A stretch of DNA of 64,000 bases from Candidatus Mediterraneibacter faecavium (GCA_019119995.1 DWVY01000007.1:1-64000); one strand, 5' to 3'. Counted from the first letter of the stretch, positions 7,895 through 16,769 are shown. Program-made: numbers and translations. The notes: generated by a model not told the origin, from the letters alone.

Positions 7895-7941
7895 AAGGCA
7901 TACGGCATGCCGGCTGACAGCAGTGGGCATGGGTATGCCTT
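7895..7941 (+). promoter_or_regulatory. Leader stem-loop before the symporter
   Basis: AAGGCATAC pairs with GTATGCCTT (9 bp), enclosing further GC-rich complementarity (GCATGC / GCAT). No T-run follows, so a leader structure and not a terminator. No known riboswitch core was recognised. Confidence 0.4.
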
Positions 7942-7984
7942 ATTACTATCTTAAAGAATGAAAAGAATGAGGAGGAATTGTGCA

Positions 7985-9391
7985 GTGTATGATAAGATTT
8001 ACAGTATCGTACAGTCGGTAGACGATTTTGTGTGGGGATGGTGGATGATCATCCTCCTTCTGGGAACCCATGTTTTCCTGACGCTGAGGACCGGATTCAT
8101 CCAGAGAAAGACGATCACGAAAGGAATCCCGCTCTCTGTCTCAAAGGAGGAGGGAGGCGACGGAGAGGTGAGCCATTTCGGAGCACTGGCGACAGCGCTG
8201 GCGTCCACCATCGGTACGGGAAATATCATCGGCGTCGGAACAGCGATCGCCCTTGGAGGCCCGGGAGCCGTGCTGTGGTGCTGGCTCACCGGAGTGTTCG
8301 GCATCGCGACGAAATATGCGGAGTCCCTGATCGCGGTCAAGTACCGCGTGAAGACGGCTGACGGGCGTATGCAGGGCGGCGCCATGTACGCGCTGGAGCG
8401 CGGGCTGAACATGAAATGGCTGGGCATGATCTTTGCGGTCTTTGCCGGATTCGCGTCTTTCGGGATCGGATGCGCCACACAGGTGAATGCCATCGCGGAA
8501 GTCTGCAATACGAATCTGGGGATCGAACCGTGGATCGTCGGCGTAGTCATTGCAGTGCTGACAGCTTTTGTTATTTTCGGCGGCATCAAGAGTATCGCAA
8601 GCGTATGTGAGAAACTGGTCCCGTTTATGGCGCTTTTCTATGTGATCGGATGTATCGTCATCCTGGGGATCAACCATGAGTTCATCATCCCTACGATCCA
8701 GACGATCTGCAAGCTTGCGTTTGCGGACAAAGGCGCGGTTATGGGCGGTCTTGTCGGAGGCGGCCTCCGCTATGCGATCCAGTACGGAGTTGCCAGAGGA
8801 CTCTTCTCCAATGAGTCCGGTATGGGTTCTGCTCCTATCGCGGCTGCGGCTGCCAGGACGAAAAACCCGGTCCGCCAGGCGCTGGTTTCCTCTACGGGTA
8901 CATTCTGGGATACAGTTGTTGTCTGCCTGATGACGGGACTTGTTCTCGTGTCTACTATGCTGAAAAATCCGGAGCTCCTCAGCTCAGTTGACAACGGCGG
9001 GCAGCTCACCACAATGGCGTTCTCGCAGATCCCGTATTTCGGGCCGTTCATCCTTGTGGTCGGCATTATCACATTTGCCTATTCGACGATCCTCGGATGG
9101 GCGTATTACGGAGAGCGGTGCGTGGAGTATTTCGCAGGAAAGTTCGGACTCATCCCGTACAGAGTGTTTTACATCGTTATCGCGCTGATCGCGCCGGTGC
9201 TTGCCCTTGACCTTGTATGGCTGATCGCGGATATCCTGAACGCACTGATGGCGATCCCGAACCTGATCGCAGTCCTGCTGCTCTCGCCCGTGATCGTAAG
9301 AGAGACGAGGAAATATGTAAATAATCTGGATGCAGTGGACGATACGCCGGTTCCGGTGGTTAAGACCGGTATCGGAAACAGTGAAAAATAA
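7985..9391 (+). CDS. Alanine/glycine:cation symporter (AGCS family)
   Basis: Na+-coupled importer of alanine or glycine. 468 residues and about ten to eleven membrane helices. Family motifs are clear: STIGTGNIIGVGTAI near residue 65, GGAMYALERG, and GLFSNESGMGSAPIAAAAA near residue 270, the highly conserved AGCS signature. I choose GTG 7985 because AGGAGG at 7970-7975 is correctly spaced from it; an upstream in-frame ATG at 7958 would place that site inside the coding region. hisH follows after 39 bp, so it may share a transcript with hisH-hisF. The exact amino acid carried is not certain. Confidence 0.93.
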   Translation: MYDKIYSIVQSVDDFVWGWWMIILLLGTHVFLTLRTGFIQRKTITKGIPLSVSKEEGGDGEVSHFGALATALASTIGTGNIIGVGTAIALGGPGAVLWCWLTGVFGIATKYAESLIAVKYRVKTADGRMQGGAMYALERGLNMKWLGMIFAVFAGFASFGIGCATQVNAIAEVCNTNLGIEPWIVGVVIAVLTAFVIFGGIKSIASVCEKLVPFMALFYVIGCIVILGINHEFIIPTIQTICKLAFADKGAVMGGLVGGGLRYAIQYGVARGLFSNESGMGSAPIAAAAARTKNPVRQALVSSTGTFWDTVVVCLMTGLVLVSTMLKNPELLSSVDNGGQLTTMAFSQIPYFGPFILVVGIITFAYSTILGWAYYGERCVEYFAGKFGLIPYRVFYIVIALIAPVLALDLVWLIADILNALMAIPNLIAVLLLSPVIVRETRKYVNNLDAVDDTPVPVVKTGIGNSEK

Positions 9392-9430
9392 GCCGGTGCA
9401 TTTTCGGGCCTGGAAGCGGAGGAGAATAGG

Positions 9431-10036
9431 ATGATAGCGATCATTGATTATGATGCGGGAAATATAAAGAGTGTGGAAAAAGCCCTGCTCTATCTGGGGC
9501 AGGAGGTAAAGGTGACCGGAGATAAAGAGGAGATCCTGTCGGCTGATAAGGTGATCCTGCCCGGCGTGGGAGCGTTCGGGGATGCGATGGCAACGATCCG
9601 TGAGAGAGGGCTGGAGAGCGTGATCCGTCAGGTCGCGGACCGGGGCACTCCTTTCCTCGGGATCTGCCTCGGGCTTCAGCTGCTCTTTGAGCGCAGCGAT
9701 GAGGCTCCGGGCGTAGAGGGGCTGGGGATCCTGAAAGGAGAAATCCTGAAGATCCCGGAGAAAGAAGGGATGAAGATCCCCCATATGGGGTGGAATTCCC
9801 TTCACCTTGAAAATAACGGCAGACTTTTCAGAGGGATAGAAGAAGGCGCTTATGTTTACTTCGTCCATTCCTACTATCTGAAAGCGGCTGATGCGCAGAT
9901 CGTAAAGGCATCCACGGACTACTGCACCCACATTCATGCATCTGTGGAAAAGGATAATGTGTTCGCGTGCCAGTTCCATCCGGAGAAGAGCAGCGACGTG
10001 GGTCTGCACATACTGAAGAATTTTGTGGAACTGTAG
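9431..10036 (+). CDS. hisH: Imidazole glycerol phosphate synthase, glutaminase subunit
   Basis: Class I glutamine amidotransferase that feeds ammonia to HisF in histidine synthesis. 201 residues. It has the GATase nucleophile motif GICLGLQLLF (Cys around residue 79), the oxyanion region PGVGAFGDAM, and the His-Glu pair in CQFHPEKSS. GGAGG precedes the ATG. hisF starts 12 bp after the stop. Only the last ring-forming step of the pathway is encoded here; the rest of the his genes are not in this window. Confidence 0.96.
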   Translation: MIAIIDYDAGNIKSVEKALLYLGQEVKVTGDKEEILSADKVILPGVGAFGDAMATIRERGLESVIRQVADRGTPFLGICLGLQLLFERSDEAPGVEGLGILKGEILKIPEKEGMKIPHMGWNSLHLENNGRLFRGIEEGAYVYFVHSYYLKAADAQIVKASTDYCTHIHASVEKDNVFACQFHPEKSSDVGLHILKNFVEL

Positions 10037-10048
10037 GAGGGAAACGAT

Positions 10049-10810
10049 ATGTTTACGAAGAGAATCATTCCCTGCCTTGATGTAAACGGGGGAAGAGTGG
10101 TAAAAGGAGTCAATTTCGTCGATCTCAAAGACGCGGGAGATCCGGTGGAGATCGCCAGAGCCTATGACAAAGCCGGCGCGGATGAGCTCGTATTTCTGGA
10201 TATCACCGCATCGTCCGACAACCGGGGAACAGTCATCGACATGGTAAGAAAAGTTGCCGAGTGCGTGTTCATCCCGTTTACCGTGGGCGGAGGCATCCGC
10301 ACGGTAGATGATTTCCGTGCGATCTTACGGGAGGGCGCGGACAAGATATCGATCAACTCTTTCGCTATCAATACGCCGGAGCTGGTCAGCGACGCGGCGG
10401 ATAAGTTCGGGAGCCAGTGCGTAGTCGTTGCCATCGACGCCAAGAAAAGGGCGGACGGTTCCGGTTGGAATATCTACAAAAACGGCGGACGCATCGATGT
10501 GGGGATCGATGCGGTAGAGTGGGCGATGAAAGTGGAACGCCTCGGGGCGGGAGAGATCCTGCTCACCAGCATGGACTGCGACGGCACGAAAGCCGGTTAC
10601 GATCTGGAACTGACACGCACGATTGCGGAAAATGTGTCCATCCCGGTCATCGCTTCCGGCGGCGCGGGAACACTGGAGCATTTTAAAGAGGCTCTGACAG
10701 AAGGAAAGGCGGACGCGGCGCTGGCTGCCTCGCTCTTCCACTATAAAGAGCTGGAGATACGGCAGGTGAAAGAATACCTGCGGGGGGAAGGCGTGCCGGT
10801 GAGGCTGTGA
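10049..10810 (+). CDS. hisF: Imidazole glycerol phosphate synthase, cyclase subunit
   Basis: TIM-barrel lyase/cyclase that joins ammonia from HisH to PRFAR, giving imidazole glycerol phosphate and AICAR. 253 residues. Catalytic Asp in [13 protein letters not shown] at the N-terminus, a second Asp in [14 protein letters not shown], and phosphate-binding GGGIRT and ASGGAG loops are all present. GGAGG precedes the ATG, and a strong terminator follows at 10853. Forms a heterodimer with the upstream hisH product. Confidence 0.97.
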   Translation: MFTKRIIPCLDVNGGRVVKGVNFVDLKDAGDPVEIARAYDKAGADELVFLDITASSDNRGTVIDMVRKVAECVFIPFTVGGGIRTVDDFRAILREGADKISINSFAINTPELVSDAADKFGSQCVVVAIDAKKRADGSGWNIYKNGGRIDVGIDAVEWAMKVERLGAGEILLTSMDCDGTKAGYDLELTRTIAENVSIPVIASGGAGTLEHFKEALTEGKADAALAASLFHYKELEIRQVKEYLRGEGVPVRL

Positions 10811-10852
10811 TCACGCCGTAATTACTGTTCTTATAGAAGTGATAATACAGAA

Positions 10853-10879
10853 AGTCGGTCAGAGATGACCGGCTTTTTG
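10853..10879 (+). terminator. Intrinsic terminator after hisF
   Basis: 9-bp stem AGTCGGTCA / TGACCGGCT with GAGA loop followed by TTTTTG. Confidence 0.85.
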
Positions 10880-10921
10880 TATAGTGAAAAAGATACGGGA
10901 ATAATATTACAGGCATAAATA

Positions 10922-10936
10922 TGAGACATTGTCTCA
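10922..10936 (+). promoter_or_regulatory. Operator-like palindrome TGAGACATTGTCTCA
   Basis: Perfect 6-bp inverted repeat with 3-bp centre, ending 8 bp before the -35 of the ATPase promoter. A half-site TTGAGACAAA recurs at 10999-11008 inside the 5' leader, so a regulator could bind on both sides of the promoter. Confidence 0.5.
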
Positions 10937-10943
10937 AATATTG

Positions 10944-10971
10944 TTTACAAAATCAAACAAATAAGTATAAT
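10944..10971 (+). promoter_or_regulatory. Predicted promoter of the AAA ATPase gene
   Basis: TTTACA, 16-bp spacer, consensus TATAAT; about 54 bp before the ATG. Confidence 0.65.
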
Positions 10972-11024
10972 AGAAAGTAAAAGAGAAAAAATGTGGTGTT
11001 GAGACAAAGTGGAGGTAGACACAG

Positions 11025-12251
11025 ATGTTATGCCAGTTTACAGTAAAGAATTTTAAGAGCATCCGCGACGAGATGACATTTGACATGCAGGCAGCCGCCA
11101 TTTCTGAGCATGAGGACAGGATAATCAAAGATAGAGATGGAGAAGTATTTCTTCCGGTATCAGCCGTGTATGGGCCGAACGGCGGTGGAAAATCCAATGT
11201 GCTGGAGGCGTTGCACAGTCTGGTGCTCAAGGTGTTGAGACCATTATATGCGACCAGCGATATCGAAAACGCAGCGATCCGGATCAAGAGAATACTGATC
11301 GAGCCGTTTGCATTTTCCGCAGAAACTGCAAATGCGTCAACGGAGTTTGAATTATTTTTCAGAACAAAACTGGCAGAATACCGGTATGAACTGACTGTCA
11401 GGAAAGACTTGATCGAATATGAAAGACTGGACCGGGTAAAGCTGGAAACCGGACGCAGATCGGCGCTTTTTGAAAGAGACGATAATATAATCACTTTGAA
11501 AGGCGTCTTTTCTAAATTAAAGATCAGTGAAGATCTGTCCGAGACACTCCCACTTCTTTCTTATCTGGGGATTACCTATGCTAAGAATGAAGTAGTGCAG
11601 GATGTGTTGAGTTGGTTTGATGCCGGGATCGACTTCCTGAATTATGGAAATCCGCATCAGGAACTGCGTATGGCAATTTCCAATTCAGAACATGTGAAGA
11701 AACTGATGCTGGATATGATACAGGAAATGGACCTGGATATCGTAGACTTTCGGGTGGAAGAGAGAGAGAATGACCGGATAGAAGTATTCACAAAACATGT
11801 CGTTGACGATTATGAGGCGGAATTAAATCTGTATGACGAGTCCAGCGGAACAAAGAAGCTGTTCGGTCTGCTTCCGTTTATTGCAAAAAGTCTTTCCGTA
11901 GGAACAACGCTTGTCATTGACGAGTTAGATGCGAAGATCCATCCGGCTCTTCTGAAATACATCATTATGATGTTTAATGATATGAAGATCAACCGGCATG
12001 GCGCACAGTTGATCTTTACATCTCATGATCTGTCTACAATGAACAGCGAAGTGTTCCGGAGAGATGAAATCTGGTTTGTCGCAAAGGGGAACAAAGAGAA
12101 CTCTAAATTGTATTCACTGGTAGAGTTTAAAAATGACAAGGGTGAATCGGTGCGGAAGGATGCAAAATTTGACAAGCAGTATCTGGAAGGAAAGTATGGG
12201 GCGGATCCATATCTCAGGAAGATTGTAGATTGGGGGAATGTCAATGCCTAA
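11025..12251 (+). CDS. AAA-family (OLD-like/AAA_15-type) ATPase
   Basis: 408-residue ATPase of the SMC/ABC-like group that includes abortive-infection and OLD-family proteins. It starts FTVKNFKSIRDEMTF, the classic N-terminus of this family. Walker A is GPNGGGKS at residues 50-57; ESSGTKKLF near residue 276 is the signature region; Walker B is TLVIDELDAKIHP near residue 300; the switch His is in IFTSHDLS. No nuclease domain is present. Relatives are usually followed by an RloB-like or other effector gene; here only a 29-codon frame overlaps its end. A defence or DNA-maintenance role is inference from the family. Own promoter and a palindromic operator. Confidence 0.85.
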   Translation: MLCQFTVKNFKSIRDEMTFDMQAAAISEHEDRIIKDRDGEVFLPVSAVYGPNGGGKSNVLEALHSLVLKVLRPLYATSDIENAAIRIKRILIEPFAFSAETANASTEFELFFRTKLAEYRYELTVRKDLIEYERLDRVKLETGRRSALFERDDNIITLKGVFSKLKISEDLSETLPLLSYLGITYAKNEVVQDVLSWFDAGIDFLNYGNPHQELRMAISNSEHVKKLMLDMIQEMDLDIVDFRVEERENDRIEVFTKHVVDDYEAELNLYDESSGTKKLFGLLPFIAKSLSVGTTLVIDELDAKIHPALLKYIIMMFNDMKINRHGAQLIFTSHDLSTMNSEVFRRDEIWFVAKGNKENSKLYSLVEFKNDKGESVRKDAKFDKQYLEGKYGADPYLRKIVDWGNVNA

Positions 12252-12333
12252 AAAAGCCGGGATGGAGGTGTGGAAGAAAAAGCGCCGAAAGGAATATCTG
12301 GAAAAGAAAGAGTTCGTTGACTTGAGTGAATAA
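12244..12333 (+). CDS. Small basic ORF coupled to the ATPase
   Basis: 29-residue, lysine-rich frame beginning MPKKAGMEVWKKKRRK. Its ATG overlaps the ATPase stop by 8 bp. RloB-type partners of such ATPases also begin with a short Lys/Arg-rich segment, so this may be the stump of a lost effector, or a real small partner. No separate ribosome binding site beyond GGGGG at 12233-12237. Confidence 0.35.
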   Translation: MPKKAGMEVWKKKRRKEYLEKKEFVDLSE

Positions 12334-12405
12334 ATGAATTGCAAAGTGTCCGCTGCAATGGTAAAATTTATCCGGAACAATCGAAAAGAAGAGAGGAACA
12401 GGACT

Positions 12406-13074
12406 ATGGCAGGTCTGAACGGAGACTGGTACGAAGCACTGAAAGGGGAATTCTCAAAGCCCTACTATAAGAAACTATTTGAGACAGTAAATAACGAGTA
12501 CAGGACGCATCTGATCTTCCCGCCGGCGGAAGATATATTCAACGCATTTCATCTGACGCCGTTAAAAGACGTGAAGGTGGTGATCCTCGGGCAGGATCCG
12601 TACCACAATAACGGGCAGGCGCACGGACTGTGTTTCTCCGTGAAGAAGGGAGTGGATATCCCGCCGTCTCTTGTGAATATCTATCAGGAACTCCATGACG
12701 ATCTGGGCTGTACGATCCCGGATCACGGCTGCCTGACAAAATGGGCTGAGCAGGGGGTGCTCATGCTGAACACAGTGCTTACAGTGCGGGCGCATCAGGC
12801 GAATTCCCACCGGGGGATCGGCTGGGAAGAGTTCACCGATGCAGCAATCCTGGCGCTTAACAGCCAGGACAGACCGATCGTATTCATCCTGTGGGGAAGC
12901 CCGGCTCAGAGAAAGAAAGCAATGCTCAACAACCCGAAGCATCTGATCCTGACGGCTCCGCATCCGAGCCCACTGTCTGCTTTCAGAGGATTCTTCGGCA
13001 GCAGGCCGTTCAGCAAGACGAATGCTTTCTTGGAGAGCCACGGGATCGAGCCCATTGACTGGCAGATTGAATGA
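12406..13074 (+). CDS. ung: Uracil-DNA glycosylase, family 1
   Basis: Removes uracil from DNA at the start of base excision repair. 222 residues. The water-activating motif GQDPYHNNGQAHGLCFSV (catalytic Asp), NTVLTVR, and the DNA-intercalation loop HPSPLSAFRGFFGSRPFS are all intact. ATG 12406 follows a GAGAGG; earlier in-frame ATGs at 12334 and 12358 would add residues not found in the family. It lies between the ATPase and a tRNA gene and appears independent of both. Confidence 0.97.
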   Translation: MAGLNGDWYEALKGEFSKPYYKKLFETVNNEYRTHLIFPPAEDIFNAFHLTPLKDVKVVILGQDPYHNNGQAHGLCFSVKKGVDIPPSLVNIYQELHDDLGCTIPDHGCLTKWAEQGVLMLNTVLTVRAHQANSHRGIGWEEFTDAAILALNSQDRPIVFILWGSPAQRKKAMLNNPKHLILTAPHPSPLSAFRGFFGSRPFSKTNAFLESHGIEPIDWQIE

Positions 13075-13106
13075 TATCAGATGGCTGAACTGTTGCGAAA
13101 AAATAC

Positions 13107-13135
13107 TTGCAATTCACAGCAAAGCGCGTTATAAT
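13107..13135 (+). promoter_or_regulatory. tRNA promoter
   Basis: TTGCAA, 17-bp spacer, consensus TATAAT, 15 bp before the mature tRNA end. Confidence 0.8.
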
Positions 13136-13150
13136 TTTTAACGTGCTGAT

Positions 13151-13221
13151 GCAGATGTAGTTCATCGGTAGAATACCAGCTTCCCAAGCTGGGGAGGCGG
13201 GTTCGATTCCCGTCATCTGCT
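13151..13221 (+). tRNA. tRNA-Gly (anticodon CCC)
   Basis: 71 nt. Acceptor stem GCAGATG / CATCTGC, D arm with GTTCATCGGTAGAA, anticodon stem CCAGC / GCTGG enclosing TTCCCAA (anticodon CCC, reads GGG), T arm GCGGG TTCGATT CCCGT. Discriminator T; CCA is not encoded. Promoter upstream and terminator downstream give a one-gene unit. Confidence 0.96.
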
Positions 13222-13227
13222 TGATAT

Positions 13228-13268
13228 AAGCCGTAAACGTTGAAAACACAGCGTTTACGGCTTTATTT
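13228..13268 (+). terminator. Terminator after tRNA-Gly
   Basis: Perfect 12-bp stem AAGCCGTAAACG / CGTTTACGGCTT, 12-nt loop, then TATTT. Confidence 0.85.
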
Positions 13269-13311
13269 AATACGGGAATGATAAATAAATGAAATGAAAA
13301 GGGGGAAGAGC

Positions 13312-15504
13312 ATGGCTACGATCAAGGACATAGCAAAATATGCCGGCGTGTCTCACGGAACGGTTTCCAACGTGCTGAACCATAAAGGGAATGTGAGCAC
13401 GGAAAAGATACTTCTGGTAGAGCAGGCGGCTAAGGCGCTCGGGTATCAGATGAACTCGCAGGCAAGCGGCTTAAGGAGCGGCAAATCGAAGACCATATGC
13501 ATCATTGTGCCGGGCATAGACATGAAGATGTACGGTAAGCTTTATGCGGGGATCGAGAAAGCGCTGCATGATATGAATTATACGATCGAGATCCTGTGCA
13601 GCGAAGGCATGCCGGATAAGGAGAGCAGGCTTTTGAAAAAGGCGCTGTCCATGCAGCCGACTGCGATCGTGCTGGCAAGCTCCGCTTACAAGAATGAGGA
13701 GGCTGTCCCGGAGGATACGATGGTGGTTATGGTGGACAGGTACGTAAAAGGCTTTCCGGATAATGCAGTGTTTATCTCCTTTGACTACGAGCGTGCGGGG
13801 AGAGAAATTGCCGAGAAGTGTATCCGCGACGGCAATAAAAGCGTGGCTCTGATGTGCGAGAACAGGCGGTATACGAGCAACCGGAGTTTTATCAAAGGAG
13901 CGGCCGATGTTCTGGAGAGCGAGGGCGCTTATCTGGAAGTGATGGAAGTTCCCGCCCCGCTGAAATTCAACCGCGCCTTTGACGTGCTGTATGCATCCGA
14001 TCCGTTTGACGCGGTCATTACGATGTCACGGGAAGATGTGGAAAATATCAAGATGGCCCATACCTTTAATCTGCGTGCGGAACTTCCGGAGCTGTACTCT
14101 GTGGTGAGCAGAGATTTTGGATTTGAAAACGGAAATATGTATGAGATGGATTACAAGCTGATGGGCAAGCACATCGCCGAACTCATCCTGAAAAAAGACG
14201 CCGGCGCGCCGGACGAAAGCGGGGACGGCTCGGAGGCAGTCCAAAGAGAGATCATTGAAGAGGGGCGTTTTCCCCAGCAAAGAGTGTATCAGCGCAAAGG
14301 AGAGGAGACGTTAAAGCTCCTTACGGTGAAGAACTCGACCAGCGAGGCAGTCAGGCGTCTGCTCCCTCTGTTTCAGGAACAGTCGAGGATCCGTGTGAAT
14401 GTGGTGGAAGCACCCTATGATGAACTGAGGAAGATGGTCTGTAAGATGAAGGATGAGAGCGCCTTTGACCTTGTCAGGATTGATATGGCATGGATGCTCG
14501 GCGAGGGTGGACAGATCTTCCGTGAGATGGATTGCGGAAATGATATCATACAGAGGATAAGGTCGTCTGTTTTTGACGGGATACCGGAGGAATACTATTC
14601 GGTTAACGGCACAATGTATACGCTTCCGCTGGATGCCTGTGTACAGATGCTTTTCTGCAGGAAAGACCTGTTTGAGGACGAGCTGATCAAAAGGGAATAT
14701 TATGAAACCCGGCGGAAGAAGCTTCTGGTGCCCCGGACATATAAAGAGTATAACGAGATCGCTGAGTTTTTCACGCGCAGATACAACCGGAGATCCCCTG
14801 TCAGCTACGGCACCGCCCTTACTTACGGGCGGTCTTACACGGCGGCGTGCGACCTGCTCCCGAGATTTTACGAAAAGGGAGGGCATATGCCGGACGGATC
14901 GGGAAAGGTGGCAGTGGATACGCAGGAGATGCGGGATGCCCTCACAGATTATCTGCAGTCGATCGAATACGCCACGAAGGAGCCGCATTTCTGGTGGCGG
15001 GAGTCGGCAAAGGAATTCGCCGAGGGCAACGTTGCTATGAATATCCTGTTTTCCAACTATGCTGCTGACATGGTCCACAATATAAGTTCTAAAGTGGCGG
15101 GGAAGATCATTTACGCGGAGGTGCCCGGCGGCAGGCCGCTTCTGGGCGGCGGCAGCATCGGGATCACGAAGAGTACGGATAAGGAGGAGACATGCCTGCA
15201 GTTTCTTGAATGGCTGTATTCCGACGAGATCGCGGAGATGGTGACCTATCTCGGCGGATTTATCTGCAACAGAAATATAGTGAATAATGCGGAGATACTT
15301 GAACTTTATCCGTGGATCCAGGACATCGAGCGGATGTTCAGGAAAGGAAAACGGGGGAGAAAGGAGAAGAACGAGCGTTATGACGAGTTCGCTCTGGAGG
15401 ATATTCTGGGATCGGCGGTGATCTCAGCGTCTTCCGGCGTTTCCACGCCGGAGGAGGCGCTTGAAGACGCCCAGAAGATCTGCAACAGGATGTTTAATCA
15501 GTAA
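13312..15504 (+). CDS. LacI-family regulator fused to a C-terminal solute-binding-protein domain
   Basis: 730 residues, about twice the length of a normal LacI repressor. Residues 2-50 are a LacI helix-turn-helix (TIKDIAKYAGVSHGTVSNVLN) with hinge. Residues about 60-325 match the LacI/periplasmic-binding effector domain (CIIVPGIDMKMYGKLYAGIEKAL onward). Residues about 330-720 look like a complete family-1 extracellular solute-binding protein (EETLKLLTVKNSTSEAVRRLLPLF start; later GGGSIGITKSTDKEE and FLEWLYS, typical of that family), but with no signal peptide, so it stays in the cytoplasm. GGGGG precedes ATG 13312. The phosphodiesterase and ABC importer genes follow, making it their likely regulator, with two possible ligand sites. 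Confidence 0.85.
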   Translation: MATIKDIAKYAGVSHGTVSNVLNHKGNVSTEKILLVEQAAKALGYQMNSQASGLRSGKSKTICIIVPGIDMKMYGKLYAGIEKALHDMNYTIEILCSEGMPDKESRLLKKALSMQPTAIVLASSAYKNEEAVPEDTMVVMVDRYVKGFPDNAVFISFDYERAGREIAEKCIRDGNKSVALMCENRRYTSNRSFIKGAADVLESEGAYLEVMEVPAPLKFNRAFDVLYASDPFDAVITMSREDVENIKMAHTFNLRAELPELYSVVSRDFGFENGNMYEMDYKLMGKHIAELILKKDAGAPDESGDGSEAVQREIIEEGRFPQQRVYQRKGEETLKLLTVKNSTSEAVRRLLPLFQEQSRIRVNVVEAPYDELRKMVCKMKDESAFDLVRIDMAWMLGEGGQIFREMDCGNDIIQRIRSSVFDGIPEEYYSVNGTMYTLPLDACVQMLFCRKDLFEDELIKREYYETRRKKLLVPRTYKEYNEIAEFFTRRYNRRSPVSYGTALTYGRSYTAACDLLPRFYEKGGHMPDGSGKVAVDTQEMRDALTDYLQSIEYATKEPHFWWRESAKEFAEGNVAMNILFSNYAADMVHNISSKVAGKIIYAEVPGGRPLLGGGSIGITKSTDKEETCLQFLEWLYSDEIAEMVTYLGGFICNRNIVNNAEILELYPWIQDIERMFRKGKRGRKEKNERYDEFALEDILGSAVISASSGVSTPEEALEDAQKICNRMFNQ

Positions 15505-15522
15505 ATATGGGAAAATAACACC

Positions 15523-15579
15523 GGCCGGTGCATGACCGTGCAGAGAAGTCTCTGTGCAGATCCTGCGCCGGCCTTTTTT
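15523..15579 (+). terminator. Terminator after the LacI-fusion gene
   Basis: GGCCGG at 15523-15528 pairs with CCGGCC at 15568-15573, with an inner GTGCAGAGA / TCTGTGCA hairpin, followed by TTTTTT. Confidence 0.85.
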
Positions 15580-15627
15580 GCTGTTGTTTAGCACGACGGA
15601 CAGGTTTTACTGTTATTTTACATGAAT

Positions 15628-15834
15628 CGTACAAAGCTCTTAACAATAGGTGGATATGATAAAAATGAAACGTACCAATAATAACTCACTCAATCTTATA
15701 TGAAAGAGTGAGTTTTACATGGTCGTTTTGCACAAAAAATATGGATAAAAATCAGTAATAACTGACGAAAATGAGAAAACGGAGGTAAAATATGGGTTAA
15801 AATAATTGACACGTACCAAAAACAAGAGTACGAT
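15628..15834 (+). promoter_or_regulatory. Repeated CGTACCA motifs, candidate LacI-fusion operators
   Basis: CGTACAA at 15628, CGTACCA at 15671 and 15812. The last lies in the promoter spacer and pairs with GTACG at 15828-15832, making an inverted repeat CGTAC-N11-GTACG over the promoter. Position and symmetry suit a LacI-type repressor or activator. Confidence 0.45.
15806..15834 (+). promoter_or_regulatory. Promoter of the phosphodiesterase-ABC operon
   Basis: TTGACA, 17-bp spacer, TACGAT, 48 bp before the phosphodiesterase ATG. Confidence 0.7.
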
Positions 15835-15881
15835 AAGACAAAACCAAGGAAAGAAAGTTGTCTTGGGGAAGGAGGAGAAAA

Positions 15882-16718
15882 ATGTATACAAACAACAAGC
15901 CGATCGCGGATGCGCTTGCGCAAAAGAAAGTGCTGGTGGCGGCCCACAGAGGGACGTGTGGGGGGAATATCGTCTGGAATACTAGCCTTTCCTATAAGAA
16001 TGCCCTGCTCCACGGTGCGGACATGATCGAGATCGACGTGTCCATGACAAAAGACGGGGTGTTTTTCGCTTTCCACAATACGGAAGAAGAAGCTGAATTC
16101 GGAAGGAAATGCGATATCCGCGAAATGACCTCGCAGGAGGTGGAAGAGATCAATGTCCTCAATGCGATCCGCAATACTTCCGGACAGAAGGTGGAACGTC
16201 TGGAGGAAGTGCTTCCAAAGTTCAGGGGAAAATGCCTGATCAATATCGACCGCTCATGGTTCTACTGGGAGAAGGTGATCGCATTTCTCAAATCTATGGA
16301 TATGGACGACCAGATCCTGCTGAAGTCGGGAGCGGACGAGGAGTATTTAAGGCAGCTTGCCGGGAGCGGATCCGGGCTGATGTATATGCCGATCGTGCGC
16401 ACGATGGAAGAATGGGAAAAGGTAAAGGAATATGATATCAACGTATGTGCGGCGGAGCTGATCTTTGACACTGCGGACCATCCGTTCGCCAGACCGGAAT
16501 TCCTTAAAAGCTTAAGAGAGCAGGGGATCGCTCCGTGGGTAAACGCCATTACATTAAATGACACTGACATCCTTTCCGGTGGCCTTGACGACAATCACGC
16601 GATCGCGGATGGATTTGACGAAAACTGGGGACGGCTTATGGATATGGGATTCCAGATCCTGCAGACAGACTGGCCGGCGCTGCTCCGCGGCTATATTGAC
16701 CGGAAGTATAACCTGTAA
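15882..16718 (+). CDS. Glycerophosphodiester phosphodiesterase family protein
   Basis: Hydrolyses glycerophosphodiesters to glycerol 3-phosphate and an alcohol. 278 residues, a GDPD TIM barrel. AAHRGTCGGNIVWNT near residue 21 holds the first catalytic His; ADMIEIDVSMTKDGVFFAFHN near residue 46 holds the metal-binding Glu-Asp pair and second His. The usual HD after the second strand is HN here. No signal peptide, so it acts in the cytoplasm on imported substrate. ATG 15882 follows AAGGAGGAG. First gene of an operon with an ABC importer; the pairing recalls UgpQ with the UgpBAEC system, though the transporter class differs. Confidence 0.88.
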   Translation: MYTNNKPIADALAQKKVLVAAHRGTCGGNIVWNTSLSYKNALLHGADMIEIDVSMTKDGVFFAFHNTEEEAEFGRKCDIREMTSQEVEEINVLNAIRNTSGQKVERLEEVLPKFRGKCLINIDRSWFYWEKVIAFLKSMDMDDQILLKSGADEEYLRQLAGSGSGLMYMPIVRTMEEWEKVKEYDINVCAAELIFDTADHPFARPEFLKSLREQGIAPWVNAITLNDTDILSGGLDDNHAIADGFDENWGRLMDMGFQILQTDWPALLRGYIDRKYNL

Positions 16719-16769
16719 AACACAAAACAGAAAAGAAAAAAGAAACAAAGACAAAGGAGGAACAACATT

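Larger units (their letters stand above)
15505..15881. other. Regulatory gap before the phosphodiesterase gene
   Basis: 377 bp without a gene. It holds the terminator of the LacI-fusion gene (15523-15579), three CGTACMA-type motifs (15628, 15671, 15812), a 9-bp inverted repeat AACTCACTC / GAGTGAGTT (15683-15714), and a consensus promoter (15806-15834). Confidence 0.7.

Noticed and set aside
8984-10009. 341-codon minus-strand frame opposite the symporter and hisH
   Set aside because: Antisense shadow of two well-supported genes; no ribosome site or domain.
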